The notes beneath the pieces were generated by a model that was given only the letters and a program-made list of their open reading frames with translations, searched no databases and was not told the origin of the DNA. The position numbers and the translations under genes were made by a program. From positions 98,794 through 162,793 of the forward strand of contig NZ_JBHSGR010000010.1 of assembly GCF_042654585.1 (NCBI RefSeq): DNA of 64,000 nt, written 5' to 3'. The DNA is from Geodermatophilus arenarius (GTDB taxonomy: Bacteria; Actinomycetota; Actinomycetes; Mycobacteriales; Geodermatophilaceae). Positions 17,266 through 25,494 of this stretch are shown here, in pieces; within the stretch, counting starts at the first letter, position 1; each line of letters starts with the position of its first letter.

Positions 17266-18189
17266 GTGAGCGTGCCGCCGATGACCGCCTGGCCGCAGAC
17301 CGAGCCGGCGGAGGTGGAGCTCGTCCGCGGGGACGCCCGCCTCGCCGTCGACCTGCGCGGTGGCGGGCTGCGCGCCCTCACCGCCGGCGGCTGGGACGTC
17401 CTCGACGGCTATCCCGCGGGCACGGTGCCCGCCGGGCGGCGCGGCGGCGTCCTGCTGCCGTGGCCGAACCGGCTGCGCGACGGGCGGTGGACGTGGGAGG
17501 GGCAGCGGCTCCAGCTCGACGTCGCGGCGCCCGGCAAGCCCGCCGCGCACGGCCTGGTCACCTGGCAGCGGTGGGAGGTGCTGGCCCGCCACTCCGACGC
17601 GGTCACCGTCGGCACCGTCGTCGAGGCCCGCCCCGGGTACCCGTTCCGCCTCGCGGCCGCCGTCGACCACCTCCTCGGCGAGGACCGGCTCACCGTCACC
17701 GTCCGGGTCCGCAACGCCGGGGACCGGCCCGCGCCGTTCGGCGCCGGCATGCACCCCTACCTGTCGGTCGGGGCGGACGCCGACGGCGGCATCGGTGACG
17801 CCGAGCTCACCGTCCCCGCGCGCACCGCCCTCGGCCTCGACGGCGGCCTGCCCACCGGCACCCGCCGGCCCTTCGACGGCGCCGTCGGCCGGATCGGCGA
17901 CCGCGTCCTCGACGACGCCGTCACCGACCTCGACCGCGACGACGACGGGTGGGCGCGGGTCCGGCTGCGCGGCGCCGCCGGCGCGCTCGAGCTCGCCGTC
18001 GACCGGTCCTGGCCGTGGCTGCAGGTCTACAGCGGCGACACGCTGCCCGAGGGCCAGCGGCGGCGCAGCCTCGCCGTCGAGCCGATGACGTGCCCGCCGA
18101 ACGCGCTGGCCGACGACGCCGACCTCGTCGTCCTCGACCCGGGGGAGAGCTGGTCGGGCACGTGGACCCTCACCTGGACGGCGGCCTGA
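17266..18189 (+). CDS. aldose 1-epimerase family protein
   Basis: Galactose mutarotase-like protein of about 307 aa that would interconvert sugar anomers in the cytoplasm. Family features: GGVLLPWPNRLRDGRW near the N-terminus, AAHGLV (active-site His), FGAGMHPYLS (second His) and VEPMTCPPNA with the catalytic Glu near the C-terminus. GTG 17266 is preferred; ATG 17281 is possible. An upstream ATG at 17137 with a good ribosome site opens the same frame, but the added 43 residues look like non-coding sequence. It lies 1 bp before the MOSC gene. Confidence 0.9.
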   Translation: MSVPPMTAWPQTEPAEVELVRGDARLAVDLRGGGLRALTAGGWDVLDGYPAGTVPAGRRGGVLLPWPNRLRDGRWTWEGQRLQLDVAAPGKPAAHGLVTWQRWEVLARHSDAVTVGTVVEARPGYPFRLAAAVDHLLGEDRLTVTVRVRNAGDRPAPFGAGMHPYLSVGADADGGIGDAELTVPARTALGLDGGLPTGTRRPFDGAVGRIGDRVLDDAVTDLDRDDDGWARVRLRGAAGALELAVDRSWPWLQVYSGDTLPEGQRRRSLAVEPMTCPPNALADDADLVVLDPGESWSGTWTLTWTAA

Positions 18190-18190
18190 C

Positions 18191-18901
18191 GTGCGGGTGC
18201 AGGAGCTCTGGCGCTACCCGGTGAAGTCGCTGCAGGGCGAGCGGCTCGACGCCGTCGACGTCGGCCCCGAGGGGCTGGCCGGGGACCGCCGGTGGGCGCT
18301 GTTCGACCGGTCCACCGGCTTCGGCCTCACCGCCCGCCGCGTCCCCGACCTGCTGTTCGCCTCGGGCCGGCTGCGGGCCGACGGCGGCGTCGAGGTGGTC
18401 CTGCCCGACGGCACGGTCACCGGCGACGACGCCGTCCTCTCCGCCTGGCTCGGGAAGCCGGTGGCGCTGCGCGCGGCGGAGGCCGTCCGCGGTCCGCGGC
18501 AGTACGAGGACCCGGTCGACGACGAGGACGGCGGGCCGTGGGACGCCTGGGAGGGCGCGTCCGGCGCCTTCCACGACAGCTCGCGGATCCGCGTCTCCCT
18601 GGTCTCCACCGGCACGCTCGGCACCTGGGACCGGCGGCGGTTCCGCGCCAACGTGCTGCTCGACGGCGCGGGCGAGGATGACCTGGTCGGGTCGACGGTG
18701 CGGCTGGGCACCGCGGTGCTCGACGTGCTCAAGCCGGTCAGCCGCTGCGTCATGGTGACCCGGCCGCAGCCGGGCGGCATCGGCCGCGACACCGGCGTCC
18801 TCAAGACCGTGCACCGCGAGCGCGGCGGCACGCTGGCGGTCGGCGCGCTGGTGCCGGTGGCGGGCCGGGTGGCCGTCGGTGACGCGCTCGTCCCCGCCTG
18901 A
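18191..18901 (+). CDS. MOSC-domain protein
   Basis: 236-aa protein with an N-terminal beta-barrel (VQELWRYPVKSLQGERL, GDRRWALFD) and a MOSC domain (SLVSTGTLG, FRANVLLDG, VLKPVSRCVMVT). The conserved Cys of PVSRC is the residue thought to bind sulphur or the molybdenum cofactor. Related proteins (YcbX, mARC) reduce N-hydroxylated compounds. GTG 18191 directly follows the epimerase stop, indicating one transcript. Confidence 0.9.
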   Translation: MRVQELWRYPVKSLQGERLDAVDVGPEGLAGDRRWALFDRSTGFGLTARRVPDLLFASGRLRADGGVEVVLPDGTVTGDDAVLSAWLGKPVALRAAEAVRGPRQYEDPVDDEDGGPWDAWEGASGAFHDSSRIRVSLVSTGTLGTWDRRRFRANVLLDGAGEDDLVGSTVRLGTAVLDVLKPVSRCVMVTRPQPGGIGRDTGVLKTVHRERGGTLAVGALVPVAGRVAVGDALVPA

Positions 18902-18917
18902 GGGCACGATCGACGTC

Positions 18918-19133
18918 GTGCGCACCGTCGAACTGCGTCCCGGTGAGGACTCCATCCGCCTCGGTCAGCTGCTCAAGCTCGTCGACGCCGTGCCGACCGG
19001 CGCGCAGGTCAAGGACGTGCTGGTGACCGGCGCGGTGCGGGTGAACGGCGAGCCCGAGGAGCGCCGCGGCCGGCAGGTGCGCCGGGGCGACGTCGTCTCG
19101 ATCGAGGGCGCCGAGGACGTGCGCGTCGCGTGA
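18918..19133 (+). CDS. S4 RNA-binding domain protein
   Basis: 71-aa protein that is a single S4 domain (IRLGQLLKLVDAVPTGAQVKDVLVTGAVRVNGEPEERRGRQVRRGD), similar to YbcJ-type small proteins. It likely binds structured RNA such as rRNA or tRNA. The next gene, an RNB exonuclease, overlaps it by 4 bp, so both may act in RNA metabolism. The GTG at 18918 is chosen because it begins the domain; an upstream GTG inside the MOSC gene is less likely. Confidence 0.85.
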   Translation: MRTVELRPGEDSIRLGQLLKLVDAVPTGAQVKDVLVTGAVRVNGEPEERRGRQVRRGDVVSIEGAEDVRVA

Positions 19134-20626
19134 ACCCCGACGCGGGTTCCACGTGGAACGACGACGCACCTCCGGCTGCCGGGTTCCCCGCGTCCAGGGA
19201 CCGGTTCCCCCTCGTCCTGCCGCGGTGGCCGGAGGCCGCGCCCGCCGGGCCGGACTTCGCCGCGATCCGCGCGGAGCACGACGTCCCCGAGTCCTTCCCG
19301 GCCGACGTGCTCGCCGAGGCCGAGCGGGTCGCGGCGGCCCTCCCGCTGCCGGACGAGGACGCCACCGCCCTCCCGCTGGTGACCGTCGACCCGCCGGGCA
19401 GCCGCGACCTCGACCAGGCGGTGCACCTGGCGCGGGAGGACGGCGGCTACGTCGTCCGCTACGCGATCGCCGACGTCGGCTCGGTGGTGCCCCCCGGCAG
19501 CGCGCTCGACGCCGAGGCGCGGCGCCGCGGCCAGACCCTCTACAGCCCCGACCGGCGCACCCCGCTGCACCCGCCGGTGCTCAGCGAGGGCGCGGCCAGC
19601 CTCCTGCCGGGGCAGGACCGCCCCGCCGCGCTGTGGACCGTCCGGCTCGACGCCGACGGCGAGGTGCGTGGCGTCGACCTGCGGCGGGCCCGCGTCCGCA
19701 GCCGCGCGCAGCTGGCCTACCCCGGCGTCCAGGCGCAGGCCGACGCCGGCACCCTCCCCGACCCGATCGCGCTGCTGCCCGAGGTCGGCCGGCTGCTCGA
19801 GCGGCGCGCGGCCGACCGCGGGGCCGTCGAGCTCGGCACCCCGGAGCAGCAGGTGGTGCGCGGTCCCGACGGCGGCTGGACGCTGGTCGCCCGCGCGGAC
19901 CTGCCGGTCGAGGGCTGGAACGCGCAGGTCTCGCTGCTCACCGGCCGGGTCGCGGCCCGGCTCATGCTCGACGGCGGCGTGGGCGTGCTGCGCACCCTGC
20001 CGCCCGCCCGGCCGGAGGACGTCGAGCGCCTGCGCCGGCTGGCCCCCGCGCTCGGCGTGCGGTGGCCGGACGGCGCCGGGCCGGGGGAGGTCCTCGCCGG
20101 GCTCCACGTCGCCGACCCCCGGCACGCGGCCTTCCTCGAGGAGGCGGCCGCCCTGCTGCGCGGCGCGGCCTACACGCCCTTCGACGGCGCCCCGCCCGGG
20201 CAGACCGGCCACGCCGGCGTCGGCGCCCCGTACGCGCACGTCACCGCCCCGCTGCGCCGGCTGGTCGACCGGTTCGCCACCGAGGTCTGCCTCGCGCTGG
20301 CCGCCGGCCGCGAGCCCGACCCCGCGGTGCGCGCCGCCCTGCCGGAGCTGCCCGGCCTCATGGCCGCCTCCGACCGGCGCACCCGGGCGGTCGAGCGGGC
20401 CGCCGTCGACGCCACCGAGGCCTGGCTGCTCGCCGGCCGCGAGGGCGCGCTGTTCGACGCCGTCGTGGTCGACGCCGACGGCGACCGCGGCACCGTGGTC
20501 CTCGCCGAGCCCGCGATCCGGGCCCGCTGCACCGGCACCGGCCCCGCCGCCGGCTCCCGGGTGCGGGTGCGGCTCACCGAGGCCGACGTCGCCCGCCGCT
20601 CGGTCCGCTTCGAGGTGGCCGCATGA
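19130..20626 (+). CDS. RNB-domain ribonuclease (RNase II/R family)
   Basis: 498-aa exoribonuclease that degrades RNA from the 3' end. The catalytic RNB domain covers about residues 80-390, with the acidic GSRDLDQAVHL motif near 91, AIADVG, LYSPDRRTPLHPPVLSEGAASL and YAHVTAPLRRLVDRF. A short S1-like C-terminus follows. The N-terminal cold-shock domains of full RNase R are absent, as in many actinobacterial versions. GTG 19130 overlaps the S4 gene by 4 bp. A perfect parS-like palindrome lies within codons 6-10. Confidence 0.92.
   Translation: MNPDAGSTWNDDAPPAAGFPASRDRFPLVLPRWPEAAPAGPDFAAIRAEHDVPESFPADVLAEAERVAAALPLPDEDATALPLVTVDPPGSRDLDQAVHLAREDGGYVVRYAIADVGSVVPPGSALDAEARRRGQTLYSPDRRTPLHPPVLSEGAASLLPGQDRPAALWTVRLDADGEVRGVDLRRARVRSRAQLAYPGVQAQADAGTLPDPIALLPEVGRLLERRAADRGAVELGTPEQQVVRGPDGGWTLVARADLPVEGWNAQVSLLTGRVAARLMLDGGVGVLRTLPPARPEDVERLRRLAPALGVRWPDGAGPGEVLAGLHVADPRHAAFLEEAAALLRGAAYTPFDGAPPGQTGHAGVGAPYAHVTAPLRRLVDRFATEVCLALAAGREPDPAVRAALPELPGLMAASDRRTRAVERAAVDATEAWLLAGREGALFDAVVVDADGDRGTVVLAEPAIRARCTGTGPAAGSRVRVRLTEADVARRSVRFEVAA
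19146..19159. other. parS-like ParB-binding site
   Basis: GTTCCACGTGGAAC is a perfect 14-bp palindrome with the CACGTG core of the conserved bacterial parS site (consensus TGTTNCACGTGAAACA; actinobacterial sites vary to the fully symmetric form). It lies in the first codons of the RNB gene. ParB would load the origin region for segregation. An identical copy is at 54099-54112. Confidence 0.75.
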
Positions 20627-21819
20627 GCCGCGAGCCGTACCTCGCCGACCGGCTGCAGGGCTTCGGGACGACGGTGTTCGCCGAGATGAGCGCGCTCGCC
20701 GTCGCCACCGGGTCGATCAACCTCGGCCAGGGCTTCCCCGACACCCCCGGCCCCGCGGAGGTCCTCGACGTCGCCCGCGCCGCCATCGGCACCATGGCCG
20801 ACCAGTACCCGCCCGGCCCCGGCACCCCGGAGCTGCGGACGGCGATCGCCGCGCACGTGCGGCGCTTCCGCGGGCTCGCCTTCGACCCCGACACCGAGGT
20901 GCTGGTCACCGCCGGCGCCACGGAGGCCCTCACCGCCGCCATGCTGGCGCTGGTCGAGCCCGGCGACGAGGTGGTCCTGTTCGAGCCGGTCTACGACAGC
21001 TACGCCGCGGCGGTGGCCATGGCCGGCGGCGTGCTGCGCCCGGTGCCGCTGAGCCCGCCGCCGGCCGACACCGAGGGCGGCGTCTGGACGTTCGACCCCG
21101 CCGACCTGCGCGCCGCCGTCACCCCGCGGGCGAGGCTGCTGCTGCTCAACACCCCGCACAACCCCACCGGCAAGGTGTTCAGCCGGGCGGAGCTGGACCT
21201 GGTCGCCGAGGTGGTCCTCGAGGCGGGCCTGCTGCTGGTCACCGACGAGGTCTACGAGCACCTGGTGTTCGACGGCGCCGAGCACGTCCCCGCGGCGACC
21301 CTCCCGGGGCTGCGCGAGCGGACGCTGGTGGTCGGCAGCGGCGGCAAGACGTTCAGCACGACCGGCTGGAAGGTGGGCTGGGCCTGCGGGCCGGCGCCGC
21401 TGGTGGCCGCCGTCCGCACCGCCAAGCAGTTCCTGACCTACGTCAACGCCGGGCCCTTCCAGCCCGCGGTCGCCGCCGGGCTCGCGCTGCCCGACGCCTA
21501 CTTCACCGGCATCGCCCGCGACCTGCAGCGCCGCCGCGACGTCCTGGTCGCCGGGCTGCGCGCCGCCGGTCTGCCCACGATCAGCCCGCAGGCCACCTAC
21601 TTCGCGATGGTCGACGTCCGCGGCGTGCAGCCCGACGGCGACGGCCTGGCCTTCTGCCGCGCCCTGCCGGAGCGGGCGGGGGTGGTGGCGGTGCCCGCCG
21701 GCGTCTTCTGGACGGCGGGCCACGCCGACCTCGGCCGCCACCTCGTGCGGTTCGCCTTCTGCAAGCGCGATGAGGTCCTCGACGAGGCGGTTGCGCGCCT
21801 GACGAGGATGTCCGCATGA
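20623..21819 (+). CDS. PLP-dependent aminotransferase, class I/II
   Basis: 398-aa fold-type I aminotransferase. Signatures: INLGQGFPDTPGP, PGPGTPELRTAIAAH, NTPHNPTGKVF, TDEVYEHLVFDG and the PLP-binding Lys in GSGGKTFSTTGWKVGW near residue 241. The sequence is of the kynurenine/glutamine transaminase K and YbdL group, also annotated DapC in some actinobacteria. The nitrilase right behind it resembles omega-amidase, which removes the keto-acid amide made by glutamine transaminase. A role in methionine or keto-acid salvage is therefore likely. ATG 20623 overlaps the RNB stop by 4 bp. Confidence 0.9.
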   Translation: MSREPYLADRLQGFGTTVFAEMSALAVATGSINLGQGFPDTPGPAEVLDVARAAIGTMADQYPPGPGTPELRTAIAAHVRRFRGLAFDPDTEVLVTAGATEALTAAMLALVEPGDEVVLFEPVYDSYAAAVAMAGGVLRPVPLSPPPADTEGGVWTFDPADLRAAVTPRARLLLLNTPHNPTGKVFSRAELDLVAEVVLEAGLLLVTDEVYEHLVFDGAEHVPAATLPGLRERTLVVGSGGKTFSTTGWKVGWACGPAPLVAAVRTAKQFLTYVNAGPFQPAVAAGLALPDAYFTGIARDLQRRRDVLVAGLRAAGLPTISPQATYFAMVDVRGVQPDGDGLAFCRALPERAGVVAVPAGVFWTAGHADLGRHLVRFAFCKRDEVLDEAVARLTRMSA

Positions 21820-21841
21820 GGTCCGGCCGGGGAGGCGCAGC

Positions 21842-22627
21842 GTGAGGTTCGGGATCGTCCAGCACGACATCGTGTGGGAGGACCGGGAGGCCAACTACGC
21901 CCGGCTGGCGCCGCAGGTCGCCCGCGCGGCGGCCGCCGGGGCGGAGTTCGTGCTGCTCGGCGAGACGTTCTCCACCGGCTTCTCGATGACGCCGGGCATC
22001 GGCGAGCCCGAGGACGGGCCGTCGGCGTCCTTCCTGCGCGCGCAGGCCGCCGAGCACGGTGTCTGGGTGGCCGGCACCTGCCCGGAGGTCGCCCCGGGCG
22101 CGGACCTCCCCTACAACTCGTTCGTCCTGGCCGGTCCCGACGGCACGGTGCACCGCTACCGCAAGCTGCACCCGTTCACCCACGGCGGCGAGGCCGAGCG
22201 CTACCGCGCCGGCGACGGCCCGGTGACGGTGACCGTCGGCGACCTGCGGATCACGCCGTTCGTCTGCTACGACCTGCGCTTCGCGGACGTGTTCTGGGCC
22301 GCCGCCGAGACCACCGACGTCTACCTCGTGACGGCGAACTGGCCCTCGGCCCGCCGGCACCACTGGACGACGCTGCTGCAGGCGCGCGCCATCGAGAACC
22401 AGGCCTACGTGGTCGCCTGCAACCGGGTGGGCACCGGCGGGGACGGCCTGCACCACGCCGGGGACAGCCGGGTCGTGGACCCGATGGGCGAGGTGCTGGC
22501 CGCCGCCGCGGGTGGCGAGACCCTCGTGCTGGCCGACGTCGACCCCGCCGAGGTCACCGCCACCCGCAAGCGGTTCGCCTTCCTCGCCGACCGTGGGAGG
22601 ACCCCGCTGCCCCCCACCGCCGGCTAG
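21842..22627 (+). CDS. nitrilase-family amidase, likely omega-amidase
   Basis: 261-aa carbon-nitrogen hydrolase. The catalytic triad is visible: Glu in LLGETF near 40, Lys in YRKLHPF near 107, Cys in FVCYDLRF near 141. The FSMTPG and YRKLHPFTHGGE context matches YafV/Nit2 omega-amidases, which hydrolyse alpha-ketoglutaramate and related keto-acid amides. The upstream aminotransferase would supply that substrate. GTG 21842 has a GGGGAGG site. Its TAG stop shares the tetramer CTAG with the stop of the convergent gene. Confidence 0.9.
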   Translation: MRFGIVQHDIVWEDREANYARLAPQVARAAAAGAEFVLLGETFSTGFSMTPGIGEPEDGPSASFLRAQAAEHGVWVAGTCPEVAPGADLPYNSFVLAGPDGTVHRYRKLHPFTHGGEAERYRAGDGPVTVTVGDLRITPFVCYDLRFADVFWAAAETTDVYLVTANWPSARRHHWTTLLQARAIENQAYVVACNRVGTGGDGLHHAGDSRVVDPMGEVLAAAAGGETLVLADVDPAEVTATRKRFAFLADRGRTPLPPTAG

Positions 22628-23643
22628 CTCGCGGCGGGCCCCTGCAGCGGGGCCGTCCCGGCACGTCCCGGCTGCGGCGAGCGCGTCCGGTCGACGACGA
22701 TCTGCTCCCGCCGCACCTGCTCGCTGACCCGCTCCTGGCCCTGCACCACCTCGGTGGTCAGCCGGACCCGCTCGACCGGCACGACCTCGACCGACACGAC
22801 CGGCCGCTCGGCGTGCAGCACGATCTCCCCGGGCAGGCCCCCGGTGCCGGCCGACGGCGCGCCGGCGACGGGCGCCGTCCCGTCGGCGGGCTGCAGCGAC
22901 TCGCCGGGGAGGTCGGGGGCGTCGAGGGGCACGTGCTCGACGCGGATCTCCTCGCGCCGGATCGGCACGGTCACCTGCACCTCCTCGGTGACCACGTACT
23001 TGACCAGCCGCACTCGCGTGGCCGCCACCTGCTCGGTGCCCACGCGCAGCTGCTCCTCGCTGCGGGTCATCGCGCCGTCGGTGGGCGGCGCGGCGTGCCG
23101 GGCGGCGGGCTCCGCCGGCGCGGGCGGGGCGGCCTGCTCGGTGGTGGTCCGCGTCGCGGTGGCCGGCGGGGGGACCGGCCGGGTGGGGGTGTCCGCGACC
23201 GTCCCGCCGGGAGCCGGCACGTCGGTCGCGGGCCCGGCCCCCACGGGGGCCGGGCCGGTCCCCGACGGCGCCCCGGGCTGCCCGGCCGCGACGCCGGGCG
23301 CGGGCTGCCCGGCCGCGACGCCGGGCGCCGCGCCGGCCGTCAGCCCGTAGTGCTGCCGCAGCGCGGCCTCCTCCTCCGGGCCGAGGTGGTCGCCGCCCAG
23401 GTGCGGGGCGGACCGGACGGCGTCCTTGTGCACGGGCACGCTCAGCACGCCGTCGTCGAAGGTCGCCTGGGTGGCCGGGACGATCGAGTGCCGGGTGCCG
23501 AACAGTCCGGTGCTCACGGCCACCCAGGTGGGCGCGCCGGTGCGGTCGTCGACGAAGAAGCTCTCGACGGTGCCGATCTTCTCGCCGTCGGGGCCCTGCA
23601 CCGTGCTCCCGATCGCCGCGGACAGGTCTCGCTCGCTCAACAC
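22624..23643 (-). CDS. PRC-barrel and DUF2382 domain stress-type protein
   Basis: 339-aa protein. Residues 1-85 form a PRC barrel (AAIGSTVQGPDGEKIGTVESFFVDD, HSIVPATQATFDDGVLSVP). A Pro/Ala linker with a duplicated nine-residue unit (APGVAAGQP) follows, then a DUF2382 domain from about 180 to the end (RSEEQLRVGTEQVAATRVRLVKYVVTEEVQV, IVLHAERPVV). Such proteins are common in desiccation- and radiation-tolerant bacteria, but no biochemical role is known. GTG 23643 has GGAGGAGG at the right distance; GTG 23667 is an alternative. Confidence 0.87.
   Translation of the reverse strand: MLSERDLSAAIGSTVQGPDGEKIGTVESFFVDDRTGAPTWVAVSTGLFGTRHSIVPATQATFDDGVLSVPVHKDAVRSAPHLGGDHLGPEEEAALRQHYGLTAGAAPGVAAGQPAPGVAAGQPGAPSGTGPAPVGAGPATDVPAPGGTVADTPTRPVPPPATATRTTTEQAAPPAPAEPAARHAAPPTDGAMTRSEEQLRVGTEQVAATRVRLVKYVVTEEVQVTVPIRREEIRVEHVPLDAPDLPGESLQPADGTAPVAGAPSAGTGGLPGEIVLHAERPVVSVEVVPVERVRLTTEVVQGQERVSEQVRREQIVVDRTRSPQPGRAGTAPLQGPAAS
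23275..23328. repeat. 27-bp perfect tandem duplication
   Basis: Two identical 27-bp units (23275-23301 and 23302-23328) within the Pro/Ala linker of the DUF2382 gene. Each encodes nine residues. The lack of any mismatch indicates a recent duplication. Confidence 0.85.
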
Positions 23644-23769
23644 GGTGCTCGCCTCCTCCGTCGACACCCCGGCTGGCGTCGTTTCCGCGGGGGAGTGCCC
23701 GCACGGGTGTGTTCCGACACCCGCCTGCGCCTACGGTCGGGTGCGACGGGAACCCAGGAGGAGGACGAC

Positions 23770-25401
23770 GTGGGCAGCGGACAGCTCGAGGTCGAGCGCA
23801 AGTTCGAGACGGGGCCGGACGTCGTCCTCCCCGACCTGACGACCGTGGACGGCGTCGCGGCGATGGGGGACCCGGTCACCCACGACCTGGACGCCACCTA
23901 CTTCGACACCCCGGACCTGCGGCTGGCCCGCGCGCGGGTCACGCTGCGCCGGCGGACCGGCGGCACCGACGCCGGCTGGCACCTCAAGCTGCCCACCGCC
24001 GTCGCGGGCTCCCGCCGGGAGGTGCACGCCCCGCTGGGCACCCGCCGCACGGTCGTGCCGCGGGCGGTGACCGAGCCGGTGACCGCCGTCCTCCGCGGCG
24101 CCAGGCTCGGACCGGTCGCCACCCTGCAGACGACGCGGCAGGTCACGCACCTGCTCGCCGACGACGGCCGCGTGCTCGCCGAGGTCGCCGCCGACACCGT
24201 CACCGGCACCGCGCTGGCCCCCGACCCCGAGAGCCCGGCGACCGTCACGACCTGGCGCGAGCTGGAGGTGGAGCTGGTCGAGGGCGACCAGGCGCTGCTC
24301 GACGGCGTCACCGCGGCGCTCGGCGCGGCGGGCATCGAGCCGTCCGACCTGCCGTCCAAGCTCTCCCGCGTGCTGGCCGACCGGCTCGCGGCGCTCGCCC
24401 CGCCGCGCACGGCGGCCGGCGACGGGGACGGTGGCGACGCGAAGGGCGACGGGAGGGGCGACGGGAGGAAGGCGAAGAAGAAGGCGCGGAAGGAGGACGG
24501 GCCGACGGCGGCCGAGGTGGTGCTGGGCGCGCTGGGGACCCAGGTCCAGGCGCTGCAGACCGCCGACATCGGCGTCCGCACCGGCGACCCCGAGGGCGTG
24601 CACGACCTGCGCGTGGCCTGCCGCCGGCTGCGCAGCATCCTGGCCGCGTTCCGGCCGGTGCTCGACCGCACCGCCACCGACCCGGTCCGCGACGAGCTCC
24701 AGTGGATCGGCGCCGCGCTCTCCGGCGCCCGCGACGGCGAGGTGGCCCTCGAGCACCTCAGGTCCGTCGTCGCGGCGCAGCCGGTCGAGCTGGTCCGCGG
24801 CCCGGTGGCCGCCCGGCTGCGGTCCACCGAGGTGGCCGACGTCGAGCGGGGGCGCAAGGCGGCGGTCCGGGCGCTGTCGGACCGGCGGCACCTGGCGCTG
24901 CTCGACGCCCTCGACGCGCTGCTCACCGACCCGCCGCTGGCCGAGGCGGCCGGCGAGCCCGCGCACGCCGTCCTCACCGACGCGGTCAAGCGCACGGGCA
25001 AGCGGCTGCGGGCCCGCACCGCCGAGGCGCGCGAGCGCGAGGCCCGGGACCCGGGCGCGCACGAGGACGAGACCGAGCACGCCCTCCACGAGGTGCGCAA
25101 GGCGGCCAAGCGGGTCCGCTACACCGCGGAGGTCGCCGCGCCGGTGCTCGGGGCGCCCGCCGAGGCCCTGGTCGCCTGCATGAAGGAGGTGCAGGACGTG
25201 CTCGGCGAGGCCCAGGACACCGTCGTCGCCCGGCAGTGGTGCCTGCGGCTGGCCGCGGCCGCCGTCGGGGCGGGGGAGGACACCTTCACCTACGGCCGGC
25301 TGCACGCCCTGGAGGAGCTGCGCGCCGAGCACGCCGACCAGCGGTTCTGGGCACTCGAGCCCACCCTGCGCGCCGCGGTGAAGGCGGCCGCGAGGGCCTG
25401 A
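23770..25401 (+). CDS. CYTH and CHAD domain protein
   Basis: 543-aa protein. The N-terminal CYTH domain (residues 1-200) starts with the signature LEVERKFE and has the alternating charged residues of the triphosphate tunnel. A Lys/Gly/Asp-rich linker (about 215-245) leads to a helical CHAD domain (about 250-540) with HDLRVACRRLRSIL and VRKAAKRVRYTAE. CHAD domains bind inorganic polyphosphate and CYTH enzymes hydrolyse triphosphates, so a polyphosphate role is likely. GTG 23770 follows GGAGGAGGAC. Divergent from the DUF2382 gene; a TACGGT -10 box is at 23732-23737 and an inverted repeat at 23704-23723. Confidence 0.92.
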   Translation: MGSGQLEVERKFETGPDVVLPDLTTVDGVAAMGDPVTHDLDATYFDTPDLRLARARVTLRRRTGGTDAGWHLKLPTAVAGSRREVHAPLGTRRTVVPRAVTEPVTAVLRGARLGPVATLQTTRQVTHLLADDGRVLAEVAADTVTGTALAPDPESPATVTTWRELEVELVEGDQALLDGVTAALGAAGIEPSDLPSKLSRVLADRLAALAPPRTAAGDGDGGDAKGDGRGDGRKAKKKARKEDGPTAAEVVLGALGTQVQALQTADIGVRTGDPEGVHDLRVACRRLRSILAAFRPVLDRTATDPVRDELQWIGAALSGARDGEVALEHLRSVVAAQPVELVRGPVAARLRSTEVADVERGRKAAVRALSDRRHLALLDALDALLTDPPLAEAAGEPAHAVLTDAVKRTGKRLRARTAEAREREARDPGAHEDETEHALHEVRKAAKRVRYTAEVAAPVLGAPAEALVACMKEVQDVLGEAQDTVVARQWCLRLAAAAVGAGEDTFTYGRLHALEELRAEHADQRFWALEPTLRAAVKAAARA

Positions 25402-25412
25402 CCGCGCGTACC

Positions 25413-25444
25413 GGCGGCCCGGGACGGGAACGTCCCGGGCCGCC
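25413..25444 (+). terminator. terminator after CYTH-CHAD gene
   Basis: Perfect 14-bp stem (25413-25426 with 25431-25444) closed by a GGAA tetraloop, 11 bp after the stop. No U-tract. Confidence 0.7.
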
Positions 25445-25494
25445 CGCACGTCTCCTGCCGTGGTGTCTCCCGCACAGCCGAAGCGAGGTCCGTC

